64,000 nt of DNA from Psychrobacillus psychrodurans (GCA_900114885.1 FOUN01000001.1:310001-374000); one strand, 5' to 3'. Shown: positions 20,197-30,938, counted from the stretch's first letter. Translations and numbers: made by a program. The notes: a model not told the origin generated them from the sequence alone.

Positions 20197-20226
20197 AGAG
20201 GGAAAGCACTAGCCGATATCGTATAA
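20197..20226 (+). promoter_or_regulatory. Sigma-H-type promoter of spo0F
   Basis: AGAGGGAAA (20197-20205) and ATCGTATAA (20218-20226) are 12 bp apart. Each differs by one position from the sigma-H consensus RnAGGAwWW and RnnGAATww. In B. subtilis spo0F is transcribed from a sigma-H promoter. A sigma-A-like TATAAT overlaps at 20222-20227 without a good -35. Confidence 0.6.
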
Positions 20227-20263
20227 TACAATATGGGATTAATAAAGAAAGGGTTTGCATGTC

Positions 20264-20620
20264 ATGAAACATATCTTAATAGTGGATGATCAGTTAGGAA
20301 TACGATTATTGTTGAAAGAAGTGTTTACACAAGAAGGATATGAAGTCAGTTTAGCAGCAAATGGGTATGAAGCTTTAGAACTTATAAATGAGCACAAAAT
20401 TGATGGAGTTTTACTAGATATGAAAATCCCAGGTATGGATGGAATTCAAATTCTAAAATTAATCAAAGAACAATGGAGCGATCTCCCCGTGATGATGATG
20501 ACCGCATACGGAGAGTTGAATTTCATAGAACAAGCACAGAGATTAGGAGCCTCTCTTTATTTCACTAAGCCATTTGATGTTTTTGAACTAAGAGATTCTG
20601 TTAATAATCTCCTGAAATAA
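20264..20620 (+). CDS. spo0F: Sporulation phosphorelay response regulator Spo0F
   Basis: Spo0F receives phosphate from sporulation kinases and passes it to Spo0B in the phosphorelay to Spo0A. It is a single receiver domain of 118 residues with no output domain. It has Asp9-Asp10 (LIVDDQ), the phosphoacceptor Asp52 (VLLDMKIPGMDG), Thr80 (MMTAYGE) and Lys102 (FTKPFD). I start at ATG 20264, 10 bp after AAGAAAGGG; the upstream TTG at 20255 is too close to that RBS. Its position between ywjG and fbaA is as in B. subtilis. Confidence 0.95.
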   Translation: MKHILIVDDQLGIRLLLKEVFTQEGYEVSLAANGYEALELINEHKIDGVLLDMKIPGMDGIQILKLIKEQWSDLPVMMMTAYGELNFIEQAQRLGASLYFTKPFDVFELRDSVNNLLK

Positions 20621-20630
20621 GTTGGAACAG

Positions 20631-20658
20631 CAGGCAGTGGAAAACATCGCCTGTTTTT
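20631..20658 (+). terminator. Terminator after spo0F
   Basis: CAGGCAGTG pairs with CATCGCCTG (one mismatch) around AAAA and is followed by TTTTTG. Confidence 0.7.
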
Positions 20659-20827
20659 GTTATGATGTAGGAAGAAAGTAGAAGATACCATTTAGTTACT
20701 ACATAGGACTGCTGTAGCTTGTTTTACACAGGGAAATTCCTACCTCAGTCTACTGGTGTCCGCAGTAAGTCAAATAGAAATAAAGATAGTTTTGGAGTGC
20801 AAAAGCAAATAGAGGAGGTCCATTTCA

Positions 20828-21685
20828 ATGGCTTTAGTTTCGATGAAAGAAATGCTGGAAAAAGGGAAAAGAGAAGGATACGCTGTAGGACAATTTAACA
20901 TTAACAATTTAGAGTTCACACAAGCAATCCTGTTAGCAGCTGAGGAAGAAAAATCACCAGTAATACTAGGTGTATCTGAAGGTGCTGCAAAATATATGGG
21001 TGGCTTCGTTGCAGTCGTATATATGGTAAAAGGACTAATCGAGTCTTATAAAATTTCCGTACCAGTGGCTATTCATTTAGATCATGGGTCTAGCTTTGAA
21101 AAATGTAAAGAAGCAATTGATGCTGGGTTCACATCTGTAATGATTGACGCTTCTCATCATCCGTTTGAAGAAAACGTTGAAATTACAACTAAAGTTGTAG
21201 AATATGCACATGCGCGCAATGTTTCTGTGGAAGCTGAACTGGGAACAGTTGGCGGACAAGAGGATGACGTTATTGCGGATGGAGTTATTTACGCTGATCC
21301 TGCTGAATGTGCAGAGCTTGTAAAACGTACAGCAATCGACTGTTTAGCTCCCGCTTTAGGTTCTGTTCATGGACCATATAAAGGAGAACCAAACTTAGGT
21401 TTCAAAGAAATGGAAGAAATTTCAAAACTTGCTGATCTTCCACTTGTTTTACACGGTGGAACAGGTATACCAACACATGATATAACACGTTCTATTTCAC
21501 TTGGAACTGCGAAAATCAATGTAAATACAGAAAACCAAATTGCTGCAACTAAAGCGATTCGTGACTTTTTAGCTTCTGATGCAGAGCAATATGATCCACG
21601 TAAATATTTGACACCTGCGCGTGATGCTATTAAAGCAACAGTAATTGGCAAAATGCGTGAATTTGGAAGCTCAAACAAAGCCTAA
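20828..21685 (+). CDS. fbaA: Class II fructose-1,6-bisphosphate aldolase
   Basis: This zinc-dependent aldolase cleaves fructose-1,6-bisphosphate in glycolysis and runs in reverse in gluconeogenesis. The 285 residues carry the class II signatures: [44 protein letters not shown] (zinc histidine and catalytic Asp), [24 protein letters not shown] and [10 protein letters not shown] with further zinc histidines. AGAGGAGGTCC precedes the ATG. A leader of about 170 nt with a possible promoter (TGGAAA, 17 bp, TATGAT at 20638-20666) lies upstream. Confidence 0.96.
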   Translation: MALVSMKEMLEKGKREGYAVGQFNINNLEFTQAILLAAEEEKSPVILGVSEGAAKYMGGFVAVVYMVKGLIESYKISVPVAIHLDHGSSFEKCKEAIDAGFTSVMIDASHHPFEENVEITTKVVEYAHARNVSVEAELGTVGGQEDDVIADGVIYADPAECAELVKRTAIDCLAPALGSVHGPYKGEPNLGFKEMEEISKLADLPLVLHGGTGIPTHDITRSISLGTAKINVNTENQIAATKAIRDFLASDAEQYDPRKYLTPARDAIKATVIGKMREFGSSNKA

Positions 21686-21706
21686 TAATAAGTAAGAAAA
21701 ATAGCT

Positions 21707-21745
21707 ACAGGGGAGAAGTGTTCAAAAGAACCTTCTCCTGTTTTT
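21707..21745 (+). terminator. Terminator between fbaA and tal
   Basis: A long hairpin pairs ACAGG-GAGAAG-GTTC with GAACCTTCTCCTGT (two single-base bulges) around an A-rich loop and ends in TTTTT. Confidence 0.85.
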
Positions 21746-21770
21746 CCATCATGAGGAGGATATTATTCAT

Positions 21771-22418
21771 ATGAAATTTTTTATCGACACAGCCAACTTT
21801 GACGAAATAAAAGAAGCACACGCATGGGGTATTCTATCAGGAGTAACGACGAATCCATCGCTAGTAGCAAAAGAAAATATCTCATTCCACGATCGCCTTC
21901 GTGAAATTACCGCGTTAGTAGATGGTTCAGTGAGTGCAGAAGTAATAGCGCTAGATGCTGAAGGTATGATTAAAGAAGGTAGAGAACTTGCTGCCATTGC
22001 ACCGAACATAACTGTAAAACTACCGATGACTCCAGAAGGTCTGAAAGCTTGTTCTGTATTCCGTTCTGAAGGTATTAAAACGAATGTAACACTTATTTTC
22101 AGTGCTAACCAAGCACTGCTTGCTGCACGTGCTGGGGCAACTTATGTATCACCATTTTTAGGACGTTTAGACGATATCGGTCATGATGGGATGGAATTGA
22201 TTGCAAAAATTGCACAGATCTTTGATATTCATAATATCGATACTGAAATTATTGCAGCTTCAATTAGACATCCACAACATATTACGGATGCAGCTTTAAA
22301 CGGTGCACATATTTCAACAACACCTATTAAGGTACTAAAACAACTATTCAATCATCCTTTGACAGACAAAGGAATTGAAGGATTTCTAGCGGATTGGAAC
22401 AATCGTAAAAGCGAGTAA
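21771..22418 (+). CDS. tal: Transaldolase-like / fructose-6-phosphate aldolase family protein
   Basis: A 215-residue short transaldolase of the TalC/FSA subfamily. The sequence shows [30 protein letters not shown], the Schiff-base lysine in [14 protein letters not shown], and [47 protein letters not shown] precedes the ATG. Whether it acts as transaldolase (pentose phosphate pathway) or as fructose-6-phosphate aldolase cannot be told with certainty; the B. subtilis orthologue YwjH is a transaldolase. It lies 19 bp before murA. Confidence 0.9.
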   Translation: MKFFIDTANFDEIKEAHAWGILSGVTTNPSLVAKENISFHDRLREITALVDGSVSAEVIALDAEGMIKEGRELAAIAPNITVKLPMTPEGLKACSVFRSEGIKTNVTLIFSANQALLAARAGATYVSPFLGRLDDIGHDGMELIAKIAQIFDIHNIDTEIIAASIRHPQHITDAALNGAHISTTPIKVLKQLFNHPLTDKGIEGFLADWNNRKSE

Positions 22419-22437
22419 CAAGACGAAGGAGAACTGT

Positions 22438-23715
22438 ATGGAAGTTTATAAAATAAAAGGGGGACAACGCCTTCAAGGAACCATTAAAGTAAGTGGTGCA
22501 AAAAATAGTGCAGTAGCACTTATACCTGCTTCTTTATTGGCAAATTCCCCTGTAACTATTGAAGGTTTACCAGAAATTTTAGACGTTTGGACGTTAAAAG
22601 AAATTTTAGAAGAAGTAGGAGCTAAAGTAACATTTGAGAATGGAACAATGACGATTGATCCGACAAATGTGGAGGATATGCCTCTTCCGAATGGTAACAT
22701 TAAGAAACTTCGTGCGTCTTACTATTTGATGGGTGCCATGCTTGGAAGATTCAACAAAGCAGCAATAGGGTTACCTGGCGGATGTCACCTAGGACCAAGA
22801 CCTATAGATCAACATATTAAAGGCTTCGAAGCATTGGGCGCATCGGTGTCAAATGAACATGGAGCTATTTATCTACGTGCGCAAAATTTAGTTGGCGCAA
22901 AAATCTATTTAGATGTTGTAAGTGTAGGTGCTACCATTAATATTATGCTGGCAGCTGTTAAAGCTAAAGGTCGTACGATTATTGAAAATGCAGCAAAAGA
23001 ACCAGAAATTATTGATGTAGCAACTTTACTATCTAATATGGGTGCGAATATCAAGGGTGCTGGGACTAATGTTATCCGAATTGACGGTGTAGAAGAATTA
23101 CATGGAACAAAGCACACGATTATTCCCGATCGTATTGAAGCCGGCACATTTATGATAATGGCAGCAGTCGCTGGAGACGGCGTGACCATTGACAATGTGA
23201 TTCCTTTTCACGTGGAGGCGTTAACTGCCAAGCTTCGCGAAATGGGTGTGAAGGTGGAAGAATACGAAGAAAAGATTGTAATCCCAAAAGTGGGAGAGAT
23301 GTTACCTGTCGATGTAAAAACATTGGTATATCCAGGTTTCCCAACTGATTTACAACAACCCTTTTCTGTATTGATGACCCAAGCAACAGGTACTTCTGTA
23401 ATCACAGATACTATTTATTCTGCTCGATTTAAACAAATCGATGAACTGCGTCGGATGAATGCTAATGGTCGTGTGGATGGAAGAACAGCAATCATTACAG
23501 GGCCGGTAAGCTTAGAAGCTGCTACCGTTCGTGCAAGTGATCTTCGTGCTGGCGCAGCGCTAGTTCTTGCGGGGTTAATCGCCGATGGGGAAACTGAAAT
23601 TCAAGATATTTTTCATATAGAACGTGGGTATAGCTCATTAGTCGATAAGCTTCAAGGACTAGGTGCAGATATTAGACGAGTAGAAATAAAAGAAATAGAA
23701 GTAAATACCGATTAA
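22438..23715 (+). CDS. murAB: UDP-N-acetylglucosamine 1-carboxyvinyltransferase 2
   Basis: MurA catalyses the first committed step of peptidoglycan synthesis, transferring enolpyruvate from PEP to UDP-GlcNAc, and is the fosfomycin target. The 425 residues include [16 protein letters not shown], the active-site loop [24 protein letters not shown] with the reactive Cys, [33 protein letters not shown] and [13 protein letters not shown] second MurA is encoded at 47.9 kb, so this is the accessory Firmicute paralogue (MurAB/MurZ type) by position between tal and glpX. The 268 bp that follow contain no further gene. Confidence 0.95.
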   Translation: MEVYKIKGGQRLQGTIKVSGAKNSAVALIPASLLANSPVTIEGLPEILDVWTLKEILEEVGAKVTFENGTMTIDPTNVEDMPLPNGNIKKLRASYYLMGAMLGRFNKAAIGLPGGCHLGPRPIDQHIKGFEALGASVSNEHGAIYLRAQNLVGAKIYLDVVSVGATINIMLAAVKAKGRTIIENAAKEPEIIDVATLLSNMGANIKGAGTNVIRIDGVEELHGTKHTIIPDRIEAGTFMIMAAVAGDGVTIDNVIPFHVEALTAKLREMGVKVEEYEEKIVIPKVGEMLPVDVKTLVYPGFPTDLQQPFSVLMTQATGTSVITDTIYSARFKQIDELRRMNANGRVDGRTAIITGPVSLEAATVRASDLRAGAALVLAGLIADGETEIQDIFHIERGYSSLVDKLQGLGADIRRVEIKEIEVNTD

Positions 23716-23983
23716 TATTCGATCGATTTGATTCACATATATAGGATGCACTAAATAGTTACACATATATTTGCTTGTGACTTTTTAATTAGCCGTAATT
23801 GTTGTGTATGCTGGAACGAAAAAGCAATTGTCAATGTCGAAGGTTAGATTTCTTGTCTTCGTGTGATATAGATGCATTTTATGGATAGTTGTCACTTATT
23901 AAATTTGACAAATATGCTACAATGGTACAGGAAGAAATACAGTTCGGAATTCGGATATCGCAAAACTGGAGGCTTATATTATT

Positions 23984-24946
23984 ATGGAACGTAGTTTATC
24001 AATGGAATTGGTTCGAGTAACAGAAGCAGCAGCAATCGCATCTGCACGTTGGATGGGTAGAGGGTTAAAAAATGAAGCAGATGATGCAGCAACAACTGCA
24101 ATGCGTACAGTTTTTGACACAATTCCCATGGAAGGCGTAGTTGTAATCGGAGAAGGAGAGATGGACGAAGCGCCGATGTTATATATCGGTGAAAAACTTG
24201 GTCTTGGAAGTGATGGTCCTCATGTAGACATCGCAGTAGATCCTTTAGAAGGTACAAATATCGTAGCGTCAGGCGGTTGGAATGCACTTGCGGTACTTGC
24301 GGTCGCCGATCGTGGAAACTTGCTTCATGCTCCAGATATGTATATGGATAAACTTGCTGTAGGGCCTGAATCTGTAGGTTTAGTTGATATTAACGCATCA
24401 GTTTTAGATAATCTAAAAGCAGTTGCTCGTGCAAAAAATAAAAACATTGAAGATGTTGTGGCTACTATTCTAGGCCGTCCTCGTCACCAAAAAATCATTG
24501 ATGAAATCAGAGCAGCTGGAGCACGTATAAAGCTAATTACAGATGGTGATGTTGCCGGGGCTATTAATACAGCTTTCGATGATACAGGTGTAGATATTTT
24601 ATTCGGAATGGGTGGGGCTCCAGAGGGAGTTATATCTGCTGTCGGATTAAAATGTTTAGGTGGAGAAATTCAAGGGAAACTTGTACCACAAGACGAGGCA
24701 GAGCTTGCGCGTTGCATCAAGATGGGTCTTGACGTAAATAAAGTTTTACGTATGGAAGATTTAGTTAAAGGTGATGACGCCATTTTTGCAGCAACAGGTG
24801 TTACCGATGGAGAACTTCTTCGTGGAGTACAATTCAAAGGTGCCTTCAGTTCAACACATTCTATCGTTATGCGTGCTAAATCAGGTACAGTTCGATTTGT
24901 TGAAGGTCGTCACAGCTTAAATAAAAAACCAAATTTAGTTCTATAA
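23984..24946 (+). CDS. glpX: Class II fructose-1,6-bisphosphatase (GlpX)
   Basis: GlpX hydrolyses fructose-1,6-bisphosphate in gluconeogenesis. The 320 residues contain [13 protein letters not shown], the metal-binding [19 protein letters not shown] and [12 protein letters not shown] motifs (Li-sensitive phosphatase fold), [10 protein letters not shown] and [29 protein letters not shown] precedes the ATG. Its position before rho is common in low-GC Firmicutes. The stop codon abuts a structured repeat. Confidence 0.95.
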   Translation: MERSLSMELVRVTEAAAIASARWMGRGLKNEADDAATTAMRTVFDTIPMEGVVVIGEGEMDEAPMLYIGEKLGLGSDGPHVDIAVDPLEGTNIVASGGWNALAVLAVADRGNLLHAPDMYMDKLAVGPESVGLVDINASVLDNLKAVARAKNKNIEDVVATILGRPRHQKIIDEIRAAGARIKLITDGDVAGAINTAFDDTGVDILFGMGGAPEGVISAVGLKCLGGEIQGKLVPQDEAELARCIKMGLDVNKVLRMEDLVKGDDAIFAATGVTDGELLRGVQFKGAFSSTHSIVMRAKSGTVRFVEGRHSLNKKPNLVL

Positions 24947-25191
24947 GAAAAGCGTCAGATGCCACTCAGCAGTGAAAAACACTGGAAGACTTTAAGAAAA
25001 GACACCCTAGGTCTTTTCTTAAAGTCTGGAGCTTGGTATCGAGAAAGCGTAAGCGCCTACATAAGGAGTACAGACTAAGTTCGCAACATCGTGTCGCGCC
25101 GAACGTTTGAAGCAAATCCTGTGAGCCACTCGAAAAGCGCTAGTAGAATAAAGGTGTTCTTTCCTTTGTACGCAAGACTGAAGCTGGACAG
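24947..25191 (+). repeat. Diverged copy of the 246-bp structured element
   Basis: It starts at the glpX stop and runs 245 bp, sharing the landmarks of the pyrG repeat: the GGAAGACTT region, AAGCGTAAGCGCCTA, GAAAAGCGC and a CTGAAGCTGGAC end. A perfect 16-bp stem pairs GACTTTAAGAAAAGAC (24988-25003) with 25011-25026. The equivalent stem in the pyrG copy has different bases, suggesting conserved structure. Confidence 0.75.
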
Positions 25192-25421
25192 ATAATTATT
25201 AATAAGTATATACTGTCTAAATATGTAAAATAAGAATCTTTCCTTATGTTTTACCCTGTGACCAATCCAAGGACTTCGGGTAACCTCTTATAAAACTTCT
25301 TTCTTCAACATCTCAATTATTAGAAAACGAGTCAATTTCATAATTACTTAATTCAATTAAAAAACACGAGTATTTACGTGATAATATAATTGTTTTTTCG
25401 TTTTTATAAAATTCGATTTTG

Positions 25422-25653
25422 TTGATTGGTGCTTAAGATAGCTTCTCCAGTGGGTACAGGAGGAACTGAAAGCCCAGCAGGAACTTTTAAGAGAAACAAA
25501 AGGCAAAGTATGTCACGTATGGAGACTCCTGTATAACCAACATCCTGTTGGTCCGAGGTGATTGAAGCCGTGCCCACGGAAAAGCCGTCTGCCTGTTTCT
25601 ACAATGATACACTAGCTTCGAAACATGAAAGTGCGTTGAGCTGGGATCAACCT
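25422..25653 (+). repeat. Dispersed GC-richer intergenic element, copy 1
   Basis: It begins TTGATTGG and contains the family landmarks CTCCAGTGGG, GAAAGCCCAGCAGGAA, TGAAGCCGTGCCCACGG and CGTCTGCCTG, ending with a GAAAGTGCGTTGAG...GATCAACC tail that also ends the copy at 31 kb. It lies in the 786-bp glpX-rho gap. The bases between the two repeats (25192-25421) show no gene. Confidence 0.7.
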
Positions 25654-25732
25654 TATTCGAATTTCATAATTTACAATACTATTATCAAATTGAGTTAAAC
25701 AATAAAATATAATAAAGAGTGGTGCATTCCAT

Positions 25733-27016
25733 ATGACACAAACAACAATTAATGAGTTAGAAAACATGACTCTGAAAGAACTATATGCACTTGCGCGAAA
25801 ATTTAAAGTAGCCGCATATAGTAAACTTTCAAAAAAAGAACTTATTTTTGCAATTCTAAAGTCTCGTGCTGAACAAGAAGGATTTTTCTTCATGGAAGGT
25901 GTACTAGAAATTATTCAACAAGAGGGCTTCGGTTTCTTACGTCCGATTAACTATTCACCTAGCTCAGAAGACATCTATATCTCTGCTTCTCAAATTAGAA
26001 GATTTGATCTGCGAAACGGGGATAAAGTAACGGGTAAAGTGCGACCACCAAAAGAAAGTGAACGCTATTATGGACTGCTGCATGTAGAATTAGTTAACGG
26101 GGAAGATCCAGAGGTAGCGAAGGAAAGAGTACATTTTCCAGGGCTAACACCTTTATATCCTGATCGTCATATCGTATTGGAAACAGTTCCTGATAAACTA
26201 TCTACTCGCATCATGGATTTGGTAGCTCCTGTTGGCTATGGTCAACGTGGATTGATTGTGGCACCACCGAAAGCTGGTAAAACATTACTTATTAAGGAAA
26301 TTGCCAACGCAATTACAACGAATCATCCAAATGCAGAACTAATTGTTTTATTAATAGATGAGCGTCCAGAAGAAGTAACTGATATTGAGCGTTCCGTTAA
26401 AGCAGATGTAGTAAGCTCTACATTCGATGAAGTTCCAGAAAATCACGTAAAAGTGGCAGAGCTCGTACTTGAAAGAGCAATGCGACTAGTTGAACATAAA
26501 CGCGATGTGATCATTTTGATGGACTCCATCACACGTTTAGCTCGTGCATACAACTTAGTTATTCCACCAAGTGGTCGTACACTGTCAGGTGGTATTGATC
26601 CAGCAGCATTCCATCGTCCGAAAAGATTCTTTGGAGCAGCACGTAATATTGAAGAAGGTGGAAGCTTAACAATTCTTGCTACTGCATTAGTTGATACTGG
26701 ATCTCGTATGGACGAGGTTATTTATGAGGAATTTAAAGGAACAGGTAACTTAGAACTTCATTTAGATAGAAGCCTTGCCGAACGTCGTATTTTCCCAGCA
26801 ATCGATATTCGTCGATCCGGAACAAGAAAAGAAGAGTTGCTAATTCCCAAAGAACAACTGGACAAACTTTGGGCAATTCGTAAGACATTCTCCGATTCAT
26901 CTGACTTCGCAGAACGTTTCTTAAGAAAACTTCGCCAATCAAAAACAAACGAAGGATTTTTTGAACAATTAGCTGTAGAAATGAAAGCACATCGCAGTGG
27001 AAAAGTAACACTCTAA
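25733..27016 (+). CDS. rho: Transcription termination factor Rho
   Basis: Rho is a hexameric RNA helicase that terminates transcription. The 427 residues have the N-terminal Rho_N helix bundle ([31 protein letters not shown], about 12-42). The cold-shock-like RNA-binding domain with GFGFLRP and [18 protein letters not shown] follows. The ATPase has Walker A APPKAGKT (about 178-185), [27 protein letters not shown] and the [28 protein letters not shown] segment. The A-rich upstream region contains GAGTGG before the ATG. Its neighbour rpmE is the usual one in Bacillales. Confidence 0.96.
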   Translation: MTQTTINELENMTLKELYALARKFKVAAYSKLSKKELIFAILKSRAEQEGFFFMEGVLEIIQQEGFGFLRPINYSPSSEDIYISASQIRRFDLRNGDKVTGKVRPPKESERYYGLLHVELVNGEDPEVAKERVHFPGLTPLYPDRHIVLETVPDKLSTRIMDLVAPVGYGQRGLIVAPPKAGKTLLIKEIANAITTNHPNAELIVLLIDERPEEVTDIERSVKADVVSSTFDEVPENHVKVAELVLERAMRLVEHKRDVIILMDSITRLARAYNLVIPPSGRTLSGGIDPAAFHRPKRFFGAARNIEEGGSLTILATALVDTGSRMDEVIYEEFKGTGNLELHLDRSLAERRIFPAIDIRRSGTRKEELLIPKEQLDKLWAIRKTFSDSSDFAERFLRKLRQSKTNEGFFEQLAVEMKAHRSGKVTL

Positions 27017-27025
27017 ACTAAACAA

Positions 27026-27054
27026 TTGCATTTAATATCCAAAGATGATATTAT
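27026..27054 (+). promoter_or_regulatory. Putative promoter of rpmE
   Basis: TTGCAT (27026-27031), a 17-bp spacer and TATTAT (27049-27054) fit a sigma-A promoter, giving a leader of about 115 nt before rpmE. A second TTGACA at 27093 has no well-spaced -10. Confidence 0.5.
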
Positions 27055-27174
27055 ATTTATCGTAACATCACAATTTTCTGCTACATATGCGATTGACATC
27101 AATCGGATCGTGTAAGGTATCAGTATCATAACCAACTCTGTTCCAGATGGTTCAGGGCGAGAGGAGAGATAGAG

Positions 27175-27393
27175 ATGAAAGCAGGAATTCATCCCGATTA
27201 CAAAGAAGCAACAGTATCATGTTCATGTGGTAACACATTCACAACTGGTTCTGTAAAAAATGACATTAAAGTCGAGTTCTGTAACGAATGTCACCCATTT
27301 TACACTGGGCGTCAAAAATTCGCAGCAGCTGATGGCCGTGTGGATCGCTTCAACAAAAAATACGGCATTAAAGAAGAAAACCAAGAAAACTAA
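27175..27393 (+). CDS. rpmE: 50S ribosomal protein L31, zinc-binding form
   Basis: A 72-residue L31 of the zinc (C+) type with Cys16, Cys18, Cys36 and Cys39 (CSCGN and [11 protein letters not shown]). [20 protein letters not shown] is the canonical C-terminal part. GAGAGGAGAGAT precedes the ATG. Zinc-free paralogues are typically induced on zinc starvation in Bacillales; none is in this window. Confidence 0.97.
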   Translation: MKAGIHPDYKEATVSCSCGNTFTTGSVKNDIKVEFCNECHPFYTGRQKFAAADGRVDRFNKKYGIKEENQEN

Positions 27394-27399
27394 TACCGA

Positions 27400-27435
27400 A
27401 ATACCTGTAGGGCTTCATGCTTTACAGGTATTTTT
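27400..27435 (+). terminator. Terminator after rpmE
   Basis: AATACCTGTA and TACAGGTATT form a 10-bp stem around GGGCTTCATGCTT and are followed by TTTTG. Confidence 0.9.
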
Positions 27436-27521
27436 GTTTTAAGGCTAATATGATTTCTGATAACAGTAAGTGTATGTTATAAATGAATAGAAGAAATACA
27501 TAGTACACAAGGAGATAAATC

Positions 27522-28094
27522 ATGGCACAATTATTTTATAAACATGGAGCAATGAATAGTGGAAAATCAATCGAAATTTTAAAAGTTGCTCATAATTACG
27601 AGGAACAAAACAAGCGTGTTTTAATATTCACACCAGGAATAGATACACGTGACGAAGTCGGTCATGTGTCTAGTAGAATTGGATTGAAAAGGAAAGCTAC
27701 TGCTATTTATGAAGAAACGAACCTACTTGAATTAGTTCAAGCAGAATCTACAAAGCCATACTGCGTTTTAATTGACGAGGTGCAATTTTTAACAAAGGAA
27801 CATGTTCTACAACTAACTAAAATAGTCGATGAATTAGACATTCCGGTAATGGGCTTCGGACTGAAAAATGACTTCCAAAATGAACTTTTCGAAGGTAGCC
27901 GTTACATGCTTATTTACGCAGACAAAATTGAAGAAATGAAAACAATTTGCTGGTTCTGTCACAGAAAAGCAATCATGAACCTACGGGTAGACGACCATGG
28001 CAAACCAGTTTACACTGGCGAACAAATCCATATAGGCGGCAACGACTCCTACTATCCGGTATGCAGAAAATGCCACGGTAATCCACCACTTTAA
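27522..28094 (+). CDS. tdk: Thymidine kinase
   Basis: Thymidine kinase phosphorylates thymidine in pyrimidine salvage. The 190 residues have the P-loop [10 protein letters not shown] (about 7-16), a lasso-domain segment, [15 protein letters not shown] and a zinc site formed by CWFCHRKA and [23 protein letters not shown] precedes the ATG. Length is typical of the TK1-like bacterial enzyme. It lies between rpmE and prfA as in B. subtilis. Confidence 0.95.
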   Translation: MAQLFYKHGAMNSGKSIEILKVAHNYEEQNKRVLIFTPGIDTRDEVGHVSSRIGLKRKATAIYEETNLLELVQAESTKPYCVLIDEVQFLTKEHVLQLTKIVDELDIPVMGFGLKNDFQNELFEGSRYMLIYADKIEEMKTICWFCHRKAIMNLRVDDHGKPVYTGEQIHIGGNDSYYPVCRKCHGNPPL

Positions 28095-28102
28095 GATACT
28101 GT

Positions 28103-28137
28103 AAATCCACTTCGCTTTTTCTGTGAAGTGGATTTTT
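28103..28137 (+). terminator. Terminator after tdk
   Basis: AAATCCACTTC pairs with GAAGTGGATTT across a pyrimidine-rich loop, followed by a T-run. Confidence 0.9.
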
Positions 28138-28204
28138 AAAAGAATGTATAAAGTCTTAAAGATTTAAATAATACTACTGATTTCCGTTTCAGGCGTTTAC
28201 AAAG

Positions 28205-28432
28205 GAACGAAGGCTAAGAGCGCCACCTCTCAAAAGGAAGGCAATCTAAGTTCGCTGCGTCCTGCAGCAACGATTGCATAACCCACATCCTGTGGGCCTC
28301 AACGCCTTCGTGACCAACTTCCTGTTGGCCTCCGCGGGGGGAGCGATGAGCTATCACCGTCGCTTTGCGTCGTTGTGATTTCTCATCTGTCTCACTCATC
28401 CCGCTGGAGTCGTCGCCTTCCACTACAATCAA
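28205..28432 (-). repeat. Dispersed GC-richer element, copy 2 (minus orientation)
   Basis: Read on the minus strand it begins TTGATTGTAG and continues GGCGACGACTCCAGCGGGA, the same entry sequence as the other copies. It includes internal short palindromes such as GAGGCCCACAGGATGTGGG. It lies in the 866-bp tdk-prfA gap together with a plus-strand copy at 28678; the stretch between holds no gene. Confidence 0.7.
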
Positions 28433-28677
28433 GATAATGCGTAGTACTATACTCGAAGATATAGCATAAGCTTATCGCTTTGATAAGAAAAGCAATTAAA
28501 GTTAATCTAGTGATAAAACCGTCTGTCCGATTAGGTATACTATTTTAGTATGGAAGAAGAGAGTGGATTTTCTTTTATCCGAGTCCATTTTATACGTGCT
28601 TATATTAAGATAAAGCACGTATATTTAGGTGGGTCTAAATCCAATTATTCGTTTATATTAAGTAGATTTAGGTAATT

Positions 28678-28796
28678 GGAGCTCAGGGCGGCGACTCTAG
28701 TGGGAATAGCGCGAGCTGAAGAACCTGGACAGAGCGAGACGAGGGAAGCGGCTGAAGCAGTGCCCACTGAAAGCGTCTGCCCTGCGCTACAATCAA
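28678..28796 (+). repeat. Dispersed GC-richer element, copy 3
   Basis: A compact copy: GGCGGCGACTCTAGTGGGAA, GCGCGAGCTGAAGAACC, GCTGAAGCAGTGCCCACTG, AAGCGTCTGCCCTG, ending ACAATCAA. Together with copy 2 it forms a head-to-head inverted pair upstream of prfA. A 9-bp hairpin (GAAAAAGTA with TACTTTTTC, 28888-28915) and a TATAAT at 28918 follow just before prfA. Confidence 0.75.
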
Positions 28797-28960
28797 CGGC
28801 ATATCTACGTTTCTGTTTTTAGAGGATTAAGTGTCTTTTTTGCCCGGTTTTCCTTAAAAATAGGAAGACTTCCAACCAACCTTTACAGAAAAAGTAGCGA
28901 GAAAGTTACTTTTTCTTTATAATAGGAATGATATAGACTTAAACGAACGAGGTGAGCTCG

Positions 28961-30040
28961 ATGTTTGATCGATTACAATCGGTAGAAGATCGTTACAATA
29001 ATTTAAATGAATTGCTTAGTGACCCAGAAGTGGTCAATGATCTTAATAAGCTAAGAGAATATTCAAAAGAACAATCGGATTTGCAAGACACTGTAGATGC
29101 GTATCGTGAATACAAAGAAGTTAAAAGCCAATACAAAGACTCGAAGCAAATGCTTGAGGAAAAGCTAGATGCAGATATGCGAGATATGGTAAAAGAAGAA
29201 GTGGGTGAATTAGAAGACCAAATCGAAGTATTGGAAGAGCGACTAAGACTATTGTTGATTCCAAAGGATCCAAATGATGATAAAAACGTTATTATGGAGA
29301 TTCGAGGGGCTGCTGGTGGAGATGAAGCTGCGTTATTTGCAGGGAATTTGTTCCGCATGTATAGCAGATATGCAGAAACGCAAGGGTGGAAAATAGATAT
29401 TATGGAATCTAATCCAACTGGTCTTGGCGGTTTCAAAGAGATCATTTTTATGATTAACGGAAAAAGTGCGTTCTCAAAAATGAAATATGAAAATGGTGCA
29501 CACCGAGTACAACGTGTGCCAGAAACAGAATCTGGCGGTCGTATTCATACTTCTACAGCTACTGTTGCAGTACTACCTGAAGCAGAGGAAGTAGACGTGG
29601 ATATTCATGAGAAGGACGTTCGTGTAGATACATTCGCTTCATCAGGTGCTGGGGGACAATCGGTAAATACAACAATGTCTGCGGTTCGTATGACGCATTT
29701 ACCTACAGGAATTACCGTTTCCATGCAAGATGAAAAATCGCAGATCAAAAATAGAGAAAAAGCAATGAAAATTCTGCGTGCCCGCGTAGCGGATAAATTC
29801 CGTCAAGAAGCGCAAGCGGAATATGATGCAGTACGTAAATCAGCAGTAGGAACTGGTGACCGTTCCGAACGTATTCGTACGTATAACTATCCACAAAATC
29901 GTGTGACGGATCACCGCATAGGATTGACCTTGCAAAAACTCGATCAAGTCCTAGAAGGTAAGATGGATGAAGTGATCGATGCATTAATAATGGAAGATCA
30001 AGCAGAAAAATTAGAAAGAATGAACGATACAAATGTGTAA
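28961..30040 (+). CDS. prfA: Peptide chain release factor 1
   Basis: RF1 terminates translation at UAA and UAG. The 359-residue protein (start ATG 28961, AGGTGAGC RBS, beginning [19 protein letters not shown]) has the helical N-terminal domain, the codon-recognition region [23 protein letters not shown] and the catalytic GGQ motif in [17 protein letters not shown] (residues 231-233). The glutamine is the target of PrmC, encoded immediately downstream with an 8-bp overlap. Confidence 0.96.
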   Translation: MFDRLQSVEDRYNNLNELLSDPEVVNDLNKLREYSKEQSDLQDTVDAYREYKEVKSQYKDSKQMLEEKLDADMRDMVKEEVGELEDQIEVLEERLRLLLIPKDPNDDKNVIMEIRGAAGGDEAALFAGNLFRMYSRYAETQGWKIDIMESNPTGLGGFKEIIFMINGKSAFSKMKYENGAHRVQRVPETESGGRIHTSTATVAVLPEAEEVDVDIHEKDVRVDTFASSGAGGQSVNTTMSAVRMTHLPTGITVSMQDEKSQIKNREKAMKILRARVADKFRQEAQAEYDAVRKSAVGTGDRSERIRTYNYPQNRVTDHRIGLTLQKLDQVLEGKMDEVIDALIMEDQAEKLERMNDTNV

Positions 30041-30896
30041 AACAAATTTTGAGGCCCTAACACGGGCTTCTTCTTTTTTAGAGGAAAATAAACGTGAAAA
30101 AGAAGTTGCTCGCTACTTATTGCAGCATGTCCTGCAGAAGAACTACTCCGAGTTAATGATGACTATATACGATGAAATAACTCCAGAAGCCTATCAAACC
30201 TTCTGGTCTTATATAGAAGAACACGCAACTGGTCGTCCCTTCCAATATATCACTGGACAAGAGAGTTTTTATGGTCGTGATTTTCTAGTTAATGAGCATG
30301 TTTTGATTCCAAGACCAGAGACAGAGGAACTGATTGAAGAAGTCAAAAAAAGAGTCGCTAGGTTATTTGAGGAACATAAAACATTAAAAATTGCTGATAT
30401 TGGAACTGGCAGTGGTGCTATAGCTTTAACAGTGAAGAAGGAAATTTCAAATGCTGAGGTGACTGCAACAGACATTTCCACTGAAGCTTTGGTCGTTGCT
30501 AAAAAGAATGCTGAACGCCTAAAGGCGAAAGTAGAATTTAAGCAAGGGGATTTAATAGCACCTATAGCAGATCAAAAATGGGATATTATACTATCTAACC
30601 CTCCATATATCGGATCACATGAAGCTGAAAGCTTGTCGGACACTGTGATAGATTATGAACCACATCTTGCTCTATTTGCTGCAGAGGATGGTCTACAGTT
30701 ATATAGAAAAATGACAGAACAGCTTCCTGAAATAATGAATGCTCCAAGTTTCATAGGTTTTGAAATTGGCTATGCCCAAGGTCCAGCTGTCCAAAAAATG
30801 CTTCAAAATGCCTTCCCGTTAGCAGATGTGGAAATCGTTCAGGATATTAATCAAAAAAATCGCTTTGTTTTTTGTACAATAAAGTCAAACTCATAA
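30033..30896 (+). CDS. prmC: Peptide chain release factor N5-glutamine methyltransferase
   Basis: PrmC methylates the glutamine of the GGQ motif in release factors, using S-adenosylmethionine. The 287 residues comprise a helical N-terminal domain, then [33 protein letters not shown], the SAM-binding [18 protein letters not shown] and the catalytic NPPY at about 189-192. The start ATG overlaps the prfA coding end, typical of this pair, so coupling is likely. Confidence 0.95.
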   Translation: MCKTNFEALTRASSFLEENKREKEVARYLLQHVLQKNYSELMMTIYDEITPEAYQTFWSYIEEHATGRPFQYITGQESFYGRDFLVNEHVLIPRPETEELIEEVKKRVARLFEEHKTLKIADIGTGSGAIALTVKKEISNAEVTATDISTEALVVAKKNAERLKAKVEFKQGDLIAPIADQKWDIILSNPPYIGSHEAESLSDTVIDYEPHLALFAAEDGLQLYRKMTEQLPEIMNAPSFIGFEIGYAQGPAVQKMLQNAFPLADVEIVQDINQKNRFVFCTIKSNS

Positions 30897-30938
30897 TTAA
30901 AGCGAACATTTCTTAAATTTGCCCTCAATGATTCTATT

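Noticed and set aside
23880-23930. Promoter from TTGACA at 23905 for glpX
   Set aside because: The nearest -10-like TACAAT is only 7 bp away and no -10 lies at 16-18 bp spacing, so no pair could be supported.
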